This document shows, one piece after another, positions 26,158 to 38,125 of a stretch of DNA of 64,000 nt. The stretch lies in the NCBI RefSeq assembly GCF_001540865.1, contig NC_033627.1, forward strand, positions 9,525,267 to 9,589,266, in the 5' to 3' direction. Each line of letters opens with the position of its first letter. The first letter of the stretch is position 1. Below the pieces are notes generated by a model. It worked only from the letters and a program-made list of their open reading frames with translations. It had not been told where the DNA came from and ran no database searches. The DNA is from Ananas comosus (lineage: Eukaryota; Streptophyta; Magnoliopsida; Poales; Bromeliaceae). The position numbers and the translations under genes were made by a program.

Positions 26158-26843
26158 AGCAATGCTTGAATACACCATAAGTATTAAGATGAAACTCTTA
26201 ATTAGTAAAGGTTATAATTGTATTTTACATAAAGTAACCTATAGAATAGGTTACCGATTTGAATTAGTTAATATGACAATATGAGAAAAAAATTAGTAGT
26301 ATGCAAATTTGATAGCATCCTATAATATTAAGTATCTTATTTAGTTTTGTTACTTACCAAATTTAAAATAAAACTTTCAGTTCAAATTTAAAATTTTAAT
26401 TTCAAAATTTATATTAAACTTTTAAATTTTGAATCAACATTGCACTTTTAATCTGAAAGCCAAATTTTAATTTTTGATTTAAATTACAATTTTAAATTTG
26501 AACTGAAAGTTTTATTTTAAATTTGTGCTTTATATTTAAAAGTTGAATTTGATTTATAATTAAGTTTTTTATGTTGTTTGGTATTTAAATTTACAGTTTA
26601 GTTGTAATTTGATTTCCAACTATTGTTGTAGGTATTTGAGAAGGTTATAGTATTCTTAGTCGGATAAAACAAGTTTTGTACACCAAAATATTTTTCTAAG
26701 ACCAAAATACCATTTAAATAGGTTTCTGGTGAATAGTACCTATGCCAGAATAGTAGGTCGCCTTTAGAATCATATTACATCTCAACCATCTATTTAAAAA
26801 AATAAATGGTCAAGATTTACATGGTGTATTGAAATATTACTCA
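26158..26843. mobile_element. Microsatellite-flanked MITE of a further family (about 686 bp)
   Basis: The left end GAGCAATGCTTGAATACACC matches the right end (reverse complement GAGTAATATTTCAATACACC). The interior is AT-rich with an inverted pair around 26370 and 26500 (AAACTTTCAGTTCAAATTT and its complement). Left side is (TA)n then (GA)n; right side is (TA)n 26843-26857. Confidence 0.7.
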
Positions 26844-26857
26844 TATATATATATATA

Positions 26858-27042
26858 GTGAGGCTACTATGCTTCTGGAAGCACGGAGCCTTCCGTGCTT
26901 CCAGGTCGTTTTCGATGTTACGACTTTCGAATCGTCGATCGGCTCCGTTAAACTTGATCTAGAGTATTTGAAGTACCTAGAAAATAAATTTTATGATTTT
27001 TCGATATCATTTGCCTAGTCATTGAAGGAGCTCAAAATCAAT
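26858..27042. mobile_element. Long-family MITE, subtype 2, cut at an ambiguous base
   Basis: Starts GTGAGGCTACTATGCTTCTG and is nearly identical to 33441 onward for 185 bases, then breaks at the N at 27043. The sequence after it (CTGTGAGAAATTGACAG) is unrelated. Confidence 0.82.
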
Positions 27043-27043
27043 N

Positions 27044-30000
27044 CTGTGAGAAATTGACAGAGATATATGGATCGCTGGGGTGTATATCGTTGTGAAAAAT
27101 TTTCACAGCCATTAAAATCGATCGTCGTGAAAAAACTATATATGGATATAAATTTTCACAGCGATATCTGGCAAAAATAACATCACATATATATTTTATA
27201 GCGAAATGAAGACACAATCTTCAACAACAGTTGGTATCCCGAAAGCGAAAGACTCGTAAATATAGAGTAGAACGATGGAACCTTGAGCCACATCGACGAA
27301 ATCCTGTTTTTTTTTTTGACTTGGACGGGTCTCAGGTATCTAGACATTTGATTTCGTCCAAGGAAAAAAAAAAAGTTAATTATACAAAATATAAAAATAA
27401 AAATAATTACTTGCCAATCATTAATAATAATAAAGATATTTTAATAATAAAATAGGAAAGTTTTATGAAAAAATAGTAGAGGGTGAAAAGAGTAAACGAG
27501 GATTTCAAATCAAACTATAACTGCACTTAGAGTGATCTTACCTCAACTCTTTTTTATATATCCCTATATAAAAACGCAAAAAGCTAAATTGGCATCTTTT
27601 ATATAGTATTGACTGATTGGCGTTATACGCCTTATGTTATAATACATACCTTTGTTTGTCTTATAAAAACGTAGCAGCAAAGAGTGATATGCATTGCGTT
27701 AGAAAGGCGTTAGGGTTTGCTTCGAATTCAATCCCTGTGTTTTTCATGAAACTAATAACCAGAAAAGTTTATTTTGTAAGATGGTAGTAGTTATAAAAAA
27801 TAAACGGGAATTCAATTCCTATTTTTTCCATAAAATTAAAAAAAATTGAGACTCTCTATAAATTGAATACAAATTGGGTCTAATTAAATTACCCACCATT
27901 GACATCCTCATAAAACCTTATTATCTTTTTATATATTCTCCATATAATTTTTCTTTTTTTTTTCATCCTTATTTACATTATAAAAGCTTCAAAAGTCTCT
28001 ATATATCTATTAATAAGAAAGAATTTAAAACGATTTTACGACCAACTGGAAAAGTTTTCTCTCCAAAGCTCCTTTGTCAAAATCTGAAAAAAAATTATTG
28101 AGAGTTGAACCACAATTATTGAACATCGATAATAAAGTCAGTAATGTCAACCAATACGTCACGGAAAGTAAACCAATTTATTTAAAATATGTATGGCTAG
28201 CAAGGATCTCGTTTAACGTTTACCGAACTATCAACTATAGGCTCTGAGTTCAAGCTTAAGATCAACTAAGTGTAAAGATCGATTCAAATAAAGATTTACT
28301 TTATTTGCTTTGTCTATCATAGATAGAGAATTTTTTTTTTTTTTTTTTTATGTACGACCATATATTCTTACACTAATCAGTTCAGTTGGAATTGTTTAAG
28401 AAAAGTTTAAAAATCACTTTATTAATTCTTAAACAAAACAACCGGTTAAACACCTCTTTATTATTTGTAAATTTGTTGTGCTTGCTCGATGTTCCATGTA
28501 TTTAATCGAGAAGCCATTGATGTGGAAAGAGTTTGGATACCATGGATAGTCTTATCCTATACTTTTCATGATAAATACTCTAAAGTTAGTCTTCACATAC
28601 TAAACGTGGGAAAATAAATTCTTAAATGTTTTAAGAAATTTGAACATTATAAATATTTAAAAAAAAAAAACTGTTCTTTCTCTCTTTAAAACCAAAAACT
28701 TACTTTTCTTACATTCTAAATGTAGGGATTGTAACGAAAAAATAAATAGTTTCTTTTCACGGATAGAGAGTATATTGGGTAAAGAAAACAACTTGAGAGA
28801 CAATCTTTCTGATCAATTGGAAGAAAAAAAAAAAAAAAATTAACCCGATATTTTCTCTTTACGCCAACCACGCCTAGTATCGGGTAAAGAACTCCTGGGT
28901 GATTGGTTATTCTACCAAGAGGGACACTCTTATGAGTTTTTGGGTTCGGTGTTTTTTATATAAACCCACAGACGCTTCCCGGAGGGATAATCTTTCGCAT
29001 GCTTATTAGGTTCGGTGTCTTTAATAAACCCGTAGAGGCTTCTTTTAGTATATATATATATATATATCTCTCTCTCTCTCTCTCTCTCTCTCCGACGACA
29101 ACTAAACCTAGTATAATAAGTTGGTTAGTGGATGAGTTGGGATCTCCTAGTGATAGTAAGATTGATTCCTGGTGATAGTAGGATTGGGGTATAAGTAAGT
29201 AGGTTGCCGGCTTTTGAATATTCATGTTTCTCGAGATATGAGTATTCTCATATCATCGAGATCGTATGTATAATATATAAATAATATATACTAAAATTTT
29301 GACAACAGGATTTAAATAGCCGCTTGACCGTATACCGTCGAACATACAGTTAGGTAGAATTATTATGTTCAATTAATATAGAACCCGATTAAATGATATA
29401 AGCATGAAACAATTATTTATTAACAAAAAAGAAAAAAAGGAAAGTAAGATAATAATACATAGAACATATCATGCGTTATCAATAATCCAATTTAAGAAAA
29501 AGAAGGGGTTAATGCAACAGTTCTAAGTCAATAATTTTAACAAAATTACGGGTAAATGATTGAAAATAAAGTTCGTAAATTTTGTACCCGAACCCTGTTG
29601 CTTAGAGTAATTCGTTCCTTTCCACAGGCAAAGATAGGTAGAAAAGCGGTATTTGCCATTACTTACTACCTATGTAGAAAATAAAGTGACATTTTTTAAA
29701 ATTTCCAATTTTTAATGTAATTCACAATAAAATTTTTAATGTATATCAAAATCATAAGTAAGAGAGGGAATTATTCCATGATTTTAATGTAACATTAGGA
29801 GACAAGGTATCAAATGTGTAAATAATATTTATTTATTTATTATTATTATTCATACAGTATACAAAATGACATTTTGAGATATATTCCTAAGAAGTTAGAG
29901 GAACATAGATATGATAAATTTCTAGAAAAGTACTTTACGAAAGGTCGGTATATCGTAATAATACCTGTTAATTAAGGGATGGTTTAAATCGTTTAAACTG

Positions 30001-31656
30001 CACCTCCAAGAAACTAGTTCTTAATAAAATTAGTCAATGAATTAACCATAAGATAGAGTAAGTTAAACGAACCATTAGACTCTATTCTGTGTTCACATGG
30101 CTAAAAGATAACGTAATTAACGTTGAAAAAACACTAGGTAAATAACAATAATATTATAATAATAATAAGAGACAATAAGGTAACAACTGAGAAATTAAAC
30201 TAAACAATGAATACATATAAAGAGAGATATATATATTTGTACCTTTTATTATCAACTTATAGATATAAAAATCCATGCATGGTACATTAATGATGAGGTA
30301 AAGTGGTTAATATAATAAAATGTATAAACATGAGAAAATCCTTATTTGAATACACTTCACTGTATATAGATTGCTGAATAATCTCATACATTAATTTAAA
30401 ACTAAAATTTGGCTCGTTCTACAATAGTTTACCACGTCAAAAGTATATTAAAACATCGAAATCGTAACATTTTTTTTAGGTTTATTTAACAATTCCTAAA
30501 AAAAAAAATTTTTTTTAATTTATCCATTATTATACAATTTTTTATATCAAATTTTTCTAAAACTTTTAATCGTATTATAGGGTAATCTAATTAGAATATC
30601 ATCTAAGAGTTGAGGTTCTAAGCAAAAAAAAAAAAGAGAGAAAAATAAGTTCTTAAAATATTTTTATTATAATTTTTGATCCACATCGACGAGACACGTA
30701 AATGTGCCCAATGAATCATCACACAGGTATTTCAAGTGCGGTTGTTGGACTCATCAAGAACCACCAAGATATAACCTATAATATATATATTTTGTCAGCT
30801 ACGGATGTAATAATTAACTCTTTAATAACGCACGAGAACCAAGGGGTTGTAATGAGCACATGGTGGGCACCTGGTGAAGAATCATTGAAGTGTGAGGTTC
30901 AAATTTTTCAAAATTAATAAAAATTCGGCATCATTACTTCATCTAAGAGATGCCATTTATAAACCCCCCAGGTATTGACTGCACCACCTGGGACAGGAAG
31001 GCAGCCACTCGGCACCTTTATTCCTACTTTATAAAGTTTGAATTTTAATATTAAATTTGAAATTAAACTTAGGTATTTATATTAAATTCAAAATTTACTT
31101 TAAACTTATTTTGAAATACATTTAATTTTAAATTAAATTTAAGTTTAAGTATTCAATCTAAGCTTTATGAACTAATTTAAAATTAAAAATTAAATTCAAA
31201 TTTAATTTTAATTTTTAATTTTTAAATTAAAGATTCAAATTTGAGTATAAAATTAATTTTTCAACTTTTTTTTTTTAAATTAGGCTTATTTATAGGTAAG
31301 GCATGCCAAAGTTGAAGGTAAGACCGGAGGATCCGGCCTAACTTTTTTGTCCACTAATCCTTTAAGAGTAAGGTGAGCCTTTAGCCTTAGCCTTACTCTG
31401 AGGGCACATAGTTTGTGGGTGTTTGCCTAAACGGGTAAAGCTAGCTAAGGCTAAGGTACCACTTTTTTTCGCTTGGTTTGTATGGCATTCGAATGCGTTA
31501 TACGTGCTTGTTAATTACTCTAATCAGTTTTAGTGCCTCTTACGTAACACATTTTACTTATGAATGTTTTTTTATAAATTCCAACTACCCGGTGATCAAT
31601 TGGTGTTCTTTGGATTAGAACACCCGGTACCTCCTCGTGTAGTGTCGGTATTTTTA
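27044..31656. other. Gene-free AT-rich stretch
   Basis: No credible gene is seen; ORFs are short and AT-biased. Visible items: TTTTCACAG-type short inverted motifs at 27094-27165, a (TA)n(TC)n tract at about 29049-29092, two diverged direct copies of a GGTTCGGTGT..AAACCC..GAGGCTTC-like unit at about 28945 and 29010, and a B-box-like GAGGTTCAAAT near 30893. Homopolymer A or T runs occur at 28330, 28826 and 30630. Confidence 0.5.
28194..28350 (+). mobile_element. Possible SINE relic
   Basis: A-box-like TGGCTAGCAAGG at 28194-28205 and B-box-like GAGTTCAAGCTT at 28245-28256 have polymerase III promoter spacing, with a homopolymer tract at 28330-28350. The tract is T rather than A, which weakens the case. 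Confidence 0.25.
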
Positions 31657-32178
31657 CACTCTTTAATAATGAACGTGGGTCACGTAAGTATACAGATCAC
31701 GTGACGCGTAATAAATTTACAGGACCGTGTACGTTATTTAATATAGGACTAAATCTTTTTATATCTATTTTTGTATAACTTAATAAGACTTAATTCTTGA
31801 TAAAACTTAACCGATAGATTAGAAAGCTTTAAACTAACATGATAGGTTTAAGAAGTTAAATAAACTGAATTCAGTTGGTTGGCATAAATCAAATTGTTTA
31901 AATATCAGCATTTTTTAATGTATTCTATAGCATTGATTCGGACACTTCTATTTGTCGCATTATTTTTAAAATTCAGTTTCATAGTAACCGACTAAATTTA
32001 GTAGTCTACTTAATGGTTCAACCTATCATTTTAATTTTAAAACTTTCTAACACATCAATTAAGTTTTACTAGGTATCAAGTGTGCTTAAGTTATGCATAA
32101 ATCCTTCTTATATATTATTTTATAATGGTTACCACATATGCTCTATACATGTGCTCCACGTGCGTTATTAAAGAGTTC
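31657..32178. mobile_element. Palindromic MITE, about 520 bp
   Basis: The left arm ACTCTTTAATAATGAACGTGG pairs with the right arm (reverse complement ACTCTTTAATAACGCACGTGG). The inner arms also pair (AAACTTAACCGATAG / AATTAAGTTTTACTAGG and neighbours). A fragment with ACTCTTTAATAACGCACG at about 30818 is a relative. No ORF. Confidence 0.6.
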
Positions 32179-32495
32179 TTTTCACCTATAAAACAACGGA
32201 CATGTTTCCCTGTTCTCATTATTGATCCAGGTTTTGGATTAGGTGTTGAAAATTAGTGTGTGTGTAGGGACAAAAAAAAAAAAAAAAAAATAGAGTTAAA
32301 TAGTTGGATTAGTTAATGATGATGATAATTTCGTTATTTTGGGGTGTTTTTACAATTAGGTAACTGGTTAGTTTTCGGTTGTTTTTTCGTACATTTTTCC
32401 TTTAAAAAATTTGTTTTTTATTTTCTTCTAGAATTTTTATTGTTATTATTGACTCTTTTCCAGCCAGGGAACGCACTCACAGTTTAGGGGAATAT

Positions 32496-32496
<1 letters not shown>

Positions 32497-32527
<31 letters not shown>

Positions 32528-32597
32528 TAGAGTGATAAAGAGAGAGATTTTGGAACAAAGTGAGAGAGGCTCTAAAGAAGAAAAGAGAGAGAAGAGG

Positions 32598-32630
<33 letters not shown>

Positions 32631-32632
32631 TC
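32497..32632. repeat. Imperfect (GA)n purine tract
   Basis: Purine-rich GA repeats with interruptions over about 135 bases. A poly-A run lies at about 32271-32290. The remainder of 32179-33040 shows no gene. Confidence 0.85.
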
Positions 32633-33040
32633 TCGAGAAGTGAACCACGCCTCTTCTTTACGAGGCTTTAAAGTTCCATTAGGTTTGTTCGACACTTTTA
32701 AGATCTAATCAGGGATTTCGGGGAATTCAAAAAGAAAATTAGAGAGAAAAAAAAAGAGTCTAAACAACATCCAATAGTTGCAAGTGCCTCAACCAAGACC
32801 AACAAAAGACGTTAACAGTGTTTAAAGCACGGTGCTAATTTAAAAATCATAAGAGCATATATGTCATCATCACAAAAAAGAAGAGGAGGAGAAAAACAAA
32901 CTAAAAAAAAAAAAATTTTTTTTTCAAAAACATAGGATTTTAATTTGTTTAAGCTACGTTTAACGAAAGCATGCCTTTTTTTCTCTCTTTTTGGGACAGG
33001 AGCTAAAGGGACGAGAGGCGGTCTTAGTTTTCAAGGAAAA

Positions 33041-33413
33041 ATGGCTATAACCTAAAAGAGTGCTGATAATTTACCAATACTTATTTAAGCATTTAATAAC
33101 CGCTGAAACTCTATCTCGTTGGCTGCGGTGGCGGAGGAGGACGACAGGAAAGGCTCTTCGTCTAGAATTTCAGTGGATTGAGTGAAGAGAGAAGAAAAGA
33201 TGGTAATTAATTTATCTTTTTTTTTCTTTTCTGTTTGTAATCGGGTCAAATGAACTGGGTGTGGTGGGTTGAGTAGAGTAATCTTTTATTTTTGGTTGGA
33301 TTGGACTTTATATTTAGGCATAAGTAGATGTTTTTTTAAATTTTAGCATAAATGAGACACTTATTCAAAAGTGTCCCAAACATGTGTCCCTATAACCTAA
33401 TTTTGTTGTAGTG
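33041..33413 (-). mobile_element. CACTA-type MITE, truncated copy
   Basis: Ends TTTTGTTGTAGTG at 33413 and is homologous in inverse orientation to 17378-17760. It has lost the subterminal part of the other end (about 140 bases). Compared with the intact copies, ATTTCAGTGGATT and CTATCTCGTTGGC blocks are retained. It touches the TA tract of the next MITE. Confidence 0.78.
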
Positions 33414-33440
33414 ATATATATATATATATATATATATATA

Positions 33441-33978
33441 GAGTGAGACTACTATGCTAAAAGAAGTACGGAGCCTTCCGTGCTTTCAACTCGTTTTCGA
33501 TGTTGCGACTTTCGAATCGTCGATCGGCTCCGTTAAACTTGATCTAGAGTATTTGAAGTACCTAGAAAATAAATTTTATGATTTTTCGATATCATTTGCC
33601 TAGTCATTGAAGGAGCTCAAAATCAATAATTGTAATGGCCGTTGTGAGCCGTTTGCATGTTTAATGGCGTAGAAATATCCAAATCACGTGAAATTTCGAT
33701 AGAAATTCTTTATACTATATAATACTATATAAAACAAGATCAATATCTTTGATTTAAAATTTTAATGTCATATTATTACATTTTGTAAGATTTTTATTTT
33801 CAGCCGTTGATTTTGAGCCCCTTCGTTCACTAGGCAAATGATATCGTAAAATCATAAAATTTATTTTCTAGGTACTTCAAATACTCTAGATCAAGTTTAA
33901 CGGAGCCGATCGACGATTCGAAAGTCGCAACATCGAAAACGGATCTGGAAGACGAAGGAAGCATAGTAGCCTCACTCA
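33441..33978. mobile_element. Long-family MITE, subtype 2
   Basis: GAGTGAGACTACTATGC at left and reverse complement ATGAGTGAGGCTACTATGCT at right, with interior nearly identical to 23195-23742 and 26858-27042. Left flank (TA)n 33415-33440, right flank a long TA tract to about 34055. Confidence 0.86.
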
Positions 33979-33989
33979 TATTATAATAT

Positions 33990-34055
<66 letters not shown>

Positions 34056-34056
<1 letters not shown>

Positions 34057-34275
34057 GAGCTCATATACTTTTAAAAGTACTAAGTCATTGGTGCTTATAA
34101 GTTTTCGGCCCTTGGATTAAAGAATGTGCGGTTCGGATGATGTGGGCTCCCTAGGGTTGAGTGGGTGGTTGGTTGAATAGTATAATCTAACGGGTGAAAA
34201 TGATCAAAGGTATAGATCTAATGGTAAAAATTTACAAGCACCAAGTGCTTGGTGCTTTTACAAACACCATAGCCG

Positions 34276-34278
<3 letters not shown>
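34056..34278. mobile_element. Short-family MITE
   Basis: Starts TTGAGCTCATATACTTTTAA and ends ACACCATAGCCGGA. Contains the family motif GATGATGTGGGCTCCCTAGG. Right flank is (CT)n 34279-34312 then (TA)n 34313-34348. Confidence 0.78.
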
Positions 34279-34351
<73 letters not shown>

Positions 34352-34452
34352 ATTGTAATCTATCTAAAAGAAATTCCCATTATTCCCGTTATCCAATATC
34401 AATGCCCTTTTAATTAACTTAAAGAAGAGTTTAGGTAGACAAAAAAGGAAAA

Positions 34453-34690
34453 TTTAGTCATCAGTAGATGAGAAATAATTCATTGGCCTCACATAATATC
34501 ACAAAATTAATTATAATTAGGTATAACTCGAGACGAATTAGTCCAAAATTTTAGTAAACGTGATGGAGGACAGTTTTGATAGAATTCTTAGTCATCTTTA
34601 GATGAAAAATAACTCATTGGCCTCACATAATATCACAAAATTATTTATAATTAGGTATAATTAGAGACAAATTAGTCCAAAATTTTAATG
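34453..34690. repeat. Direct repeat, two units of about 138 bp
   Basis: The block from AGTCATCAGTAGATGAGAAA to GTCCAAAATTTTAG recurs at 34591 as AGTCATCTTTAGATGAAAAA onward, with few changes, both containing GGCCTCACATAATATCAC. The second unit is cut by the TRIM at 34689. Confidence 0.85.
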
Positions 34691-35296
34691 TGACAACCCA
34701 CTTCTCCGGGGTTACCTATCCTAAAATTATTCTAGCCTAGCACTCGTAATTCTCTTAACCCCTTAGGCTTAGTCACCACCAAAATATTATAACCACCTTA
34801 AGAAGTTTAACCGTATTTTATCTTATATATAGAACTATTTCAAATTCTAGAGGTATCACATTCCTTTACTTTTTGAGCCTTAACTTCTTCGTCAGGGTCA
34901 AGCATGCTTACAAGCACCGGGTGATTGTCAGCAGGCATAAGTAGACACACCAGTACTAGGCGATTATCAACCTAGGAGTCACGCTCTGTCCATTGTTGAC
35001 CCTAACTCTGTCGAAATTCATCTCACACTTCCGGCTAGTTATTAACTCTAATATCAACTGTAACATCCCATTTCCTACGGGGTCGGCTAGTGATTAGCTC
35101 TAATATCAATTATGAGTCTGTGACGCTCCACTTTTCAAGAGGTCATCCATCCTAAAATATTCTAGTTCTAACATACTTAACTTTCTTAACCTTTGGAGTC
35201 TAGCTAGACACAATAAAAAATAGTATAACTAGATTAAGAAATTTAGCCCTATTTCATTTTATATATAGGGTTATTTCAAATCTTAAGAGCGTCACA
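34689..35296 (-). mobile_element. TRIM-like element with two LTRs of about 175 bp
   Basis: Two direct copies, 34689-34860 (TGTGACAACCC ... TATCACA) and 35119-35296 (TGTGACGCTCC ... CGTCACA), share ATCCTAAAAT.ATTCTAG and TTATATATAG..TATTTCAAAT. Next to the second LTR, minus-strand TTGATATTAGAGC resembles an initiator-Met primer-binding site. The 258-base internal region has no ORF and holds a partial extra copy of the LTR start near 35060. No target duplication is visible. Confidence 0.65.
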
Positions 35297-37220
35297 GTAA
35301 ATCTTACACTCTTTATCCTAGGATTTACAACCTATTATGGATTTTTAACATTTTTTAAAAAGGGCAAAACAAAGGGCAAATATTGATAATTGGATGATGG
35401 GTCGTGAGATTTACATTAATTTTTAGGGGGTATACAAGTAACATTCCTCTATTCATTAATTTATAGTGGCAAAAATGATGTTAACAATTTTGGAGAGTTA
35501 TTTATAATATTTTAGAACTTTTTGAAAAATATGTCAGAAATTGCCCCAATTTTTAAGTGTAAGGGCAATATTTTGAATAATTGTTTGTATCCTTATCTAT
35601 ATTGCACGAGATCTAAAGACCAATACAAACACAATATTTCATATTCTTAGTAATTTAAGATATATAATATTATTTCATGAATCAAATACAAAAATATATA
35701 TGTTTTTTTTTAATAATTTAGTTTCTAGAAATGAGTTTTTTTAATAATTTCTGAAAATTTTATTAATTACGTGAACGAAACTTAATTACCGTTTACAGAA
35801 TCTGTAACGTCTAGGATTCGTGTTCCTTTCGTGTAGTATCAATCTCCAAAATTATTTGAAAATATTATCTACGTTTCTTGGCCCTTGCACGCATAATTCA
35901 TACTAATGGGATAAACTATCGCCTTAGGTATTGTTTACGTGAAAAATTCAAACATCACATGCTTAGAAAGTATGACTAAATGTTTAAGACGTACGACGTA
36001 TATCATATTCAATTTTTCAAGTCAATTTTTTAAAATAAATAAATCATCTTTCAGCTAAAATATATACTATCCTAAACAATCTCCAATGTAACAATCACAG
36101 AAAAAATCTTCTTACTCCAGTGCTAACTTTATATAGCACCTAAACAATTTCTTAATAATGAATAAGCTCTAAGGGCCTATTTGGCAACATTAGGGTAAGT
36201 TCTTAATCCAGAGCTTTTGGAATGCTCAAGTACTTTTAAGAAAATGAAAAGGAAATTAACAAACACCTTCAAATCAAAGTAAATTGATCTAAAATAATAT
36301 TGTATCCTCTTAGTTATATTAATTCTATGATATTTCTAAGTTCTGTTTTATTTTTTTTCTTTATTCCCAAATGGACCCGAATAAATAATTATAAAATAAT
36401 TATAAATACTCCGAGGAAGAGAATTTTGGAGTTCAAGAAATATATATATATATATAGTTCGTTTATAGTTCAGGAAAGGAGAGAAATAAGAACTAAATCA
36501 ACTAACTGAAATACCACAAGATTTCGACGAATTAAAATGAATAATTCTATGCTTACAAACACGTTACAGACCTTTTGCACACTCATGCATGAATTTGAAT
36601 GAATAATTCTATGCTTACAAACACGTTACAGACCTTTTGCACACTCATGCATGAATTTGACTGCACGGATTTGTTGCTTAATATCATTATTTTTAATTAT
36701 CAGCCAATAACTAATGTATAGTCATCCAAACAAGTTTGTAAAAAGGTTAGGCGAAATTGTGTAAAATTAATATAAACTTTGGGCGATTTGAAACGAATAT
36801 ATCCAACTTTTCAAAAATTTAATTTTTCTCGTCGCACCTGTTAAATAATTTTCTTGCCCTCTTAAAAACATTTGTACTATACTTAGTGCATGCGTCAAAA
36901 TATTTATACACCATATTTTAATTCTTTTAATATATTTTATAAATATACAAATACACTGGATGGACACAACAGTTTTTCAAACCTAATAAACAATTAAAAT
37001 CCAATAAAATAAAAGATTAAATGGTAAAATTAAAAATTAAAAAATTGAGATAGTTATTTTTAAACAATTTATATAAAGTTCAGAATAATTAGATACATTT
37101 TCAAAAAATGTACAAAATTATGGGTGTGTGCATGGTAGTTGCTATTACATATATTGCGATACGTAATAGCAACTACTACGCGGGTACACGTAGTAGTATA
37201 TTGGTATAGGTGTGAATGTT
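35297..37220. other. Gene-free AT-rich stretch
   Basis: No gene is seen. A Tourist-like end (TAAGGGCCTATTTGGCAA) lies at about 36170, and a possible partner end at about 36368-36377, but no matching duplication follows. The tandem duplication at 36536-36660 is listed separately. 36660-36780 resembles 15060-15170 in intron 1, so both may be copies of an unrecognised element. Confidence 0.5.
36536..36660. repeat. Perfect tandem duplication of a 62-base unit
   Basis: The sequence from AATGAATAATTCTATGCTTA to CATGCATGAATTTGA appears twice, offset by 62 bases, with no mismatch seen. It has no gene context. Confidence 0.95.
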
Positions 37221-37711
37221 CACTATAGCAAAAATGGTATATAGCAGCACTTTTAAATATCGGTACAGGTCAAAAAATGTGCTGCTGGCTAAATTACCGA
37301 TACTTTTTAAAAATGTTGTTATATGTAGGGCGCTATATGTAGGGTCGTCTTGATGTTTGGCACCCATTCGTACAACGGCCTGTGGCGGAGCGACACGTGG
37401 CGATCATAGCCCTCTACGGTCCCTGCGAAATCCTCGCGACCGAACTCCAGCCACCAGAAGCCTACCTCATTGGTTGCGGTGGCGGAGGAGGAGAAGGGAG
37501 ATGATGATCAATTTTTTTTTTTCTTTTCTATTTGTAATCGGGCCGAGTGGGCTAGGTGGGGTTGGTTGAATAGAGTAACTTTTTATTTTTGATTGGACTG
37601 GGCTTCATATTTAGTGCTTATTAGATTTTTTAAAAAATTTTTAATATAAATAGGACACATTTATAAAAATATTTTAAAAATATGTTCTTATAATCTAATT
37701 CTATTGTAGTG
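37221..37711 (-). mobile_element. CACTA-type MITE, 491 bp, TSD GTT
   Basis: Starts CACTATAGCAAAAATGG and ends ATTCTATTGTAGTG; GTT lies at 37218-37220 and 37712-37714. Homologous in inverse orientation to 17378-17890, sharing TTTTCTATTTGTAATCGGGC and the GGTTGCGGTGGCGGAGGAG block. It also has a GC-rich piece at about 37355-37470 that the first copy lacks. Confidence 0.86.
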
Positions 37712-38125
37712 GTTTACTTTTTAGTAGAGGCTAAAACTCTCAATATTCCAATCCTCTTCATGGAATTGTCAAATCTACGTGTATCAAGCGGATGGTAATT
37801 GAAAAAGGTAACTTGCGGAAGACGTTTCAATGTCTTGGTCACATGATTTACACTCCCAATATAATATATAGGGAAAACTTTAAATAACCCTTCATGTCTT
37901 ACATCTTTTTTATTTTAATATTTTATATTTTAATTGTATAACTTAAACACTCTATGATTGGTTGTTTTTTTTTTTTTTTTTTTTTTTGTGTCAAACCCCT
38001 CATTATCTTTGATGTTGAATTGGTCATGCGTGATGCACGTTGTGGAAGATGTCCCTACAAAGGTCGACAGAAAGGCATAGGACCCTTCTTGGGGCTCAAT
38101 CTCTATCATTGTTGAAGGATCTTGG
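37712..38125. other. Unassigned stretch with a poly-T run
   Basis: A run of about 24 T residues lies at 37965-37987. No gene, terminal repeat or known element is seen. Confidence 0.5.

Noticed and set aside
34453..35296. CRISPR-like array of repeats
   Set aside because: Only two long diverged units and two LTRs occur, with no regular short repeats and spacers; the context is a plant nuclear genome.
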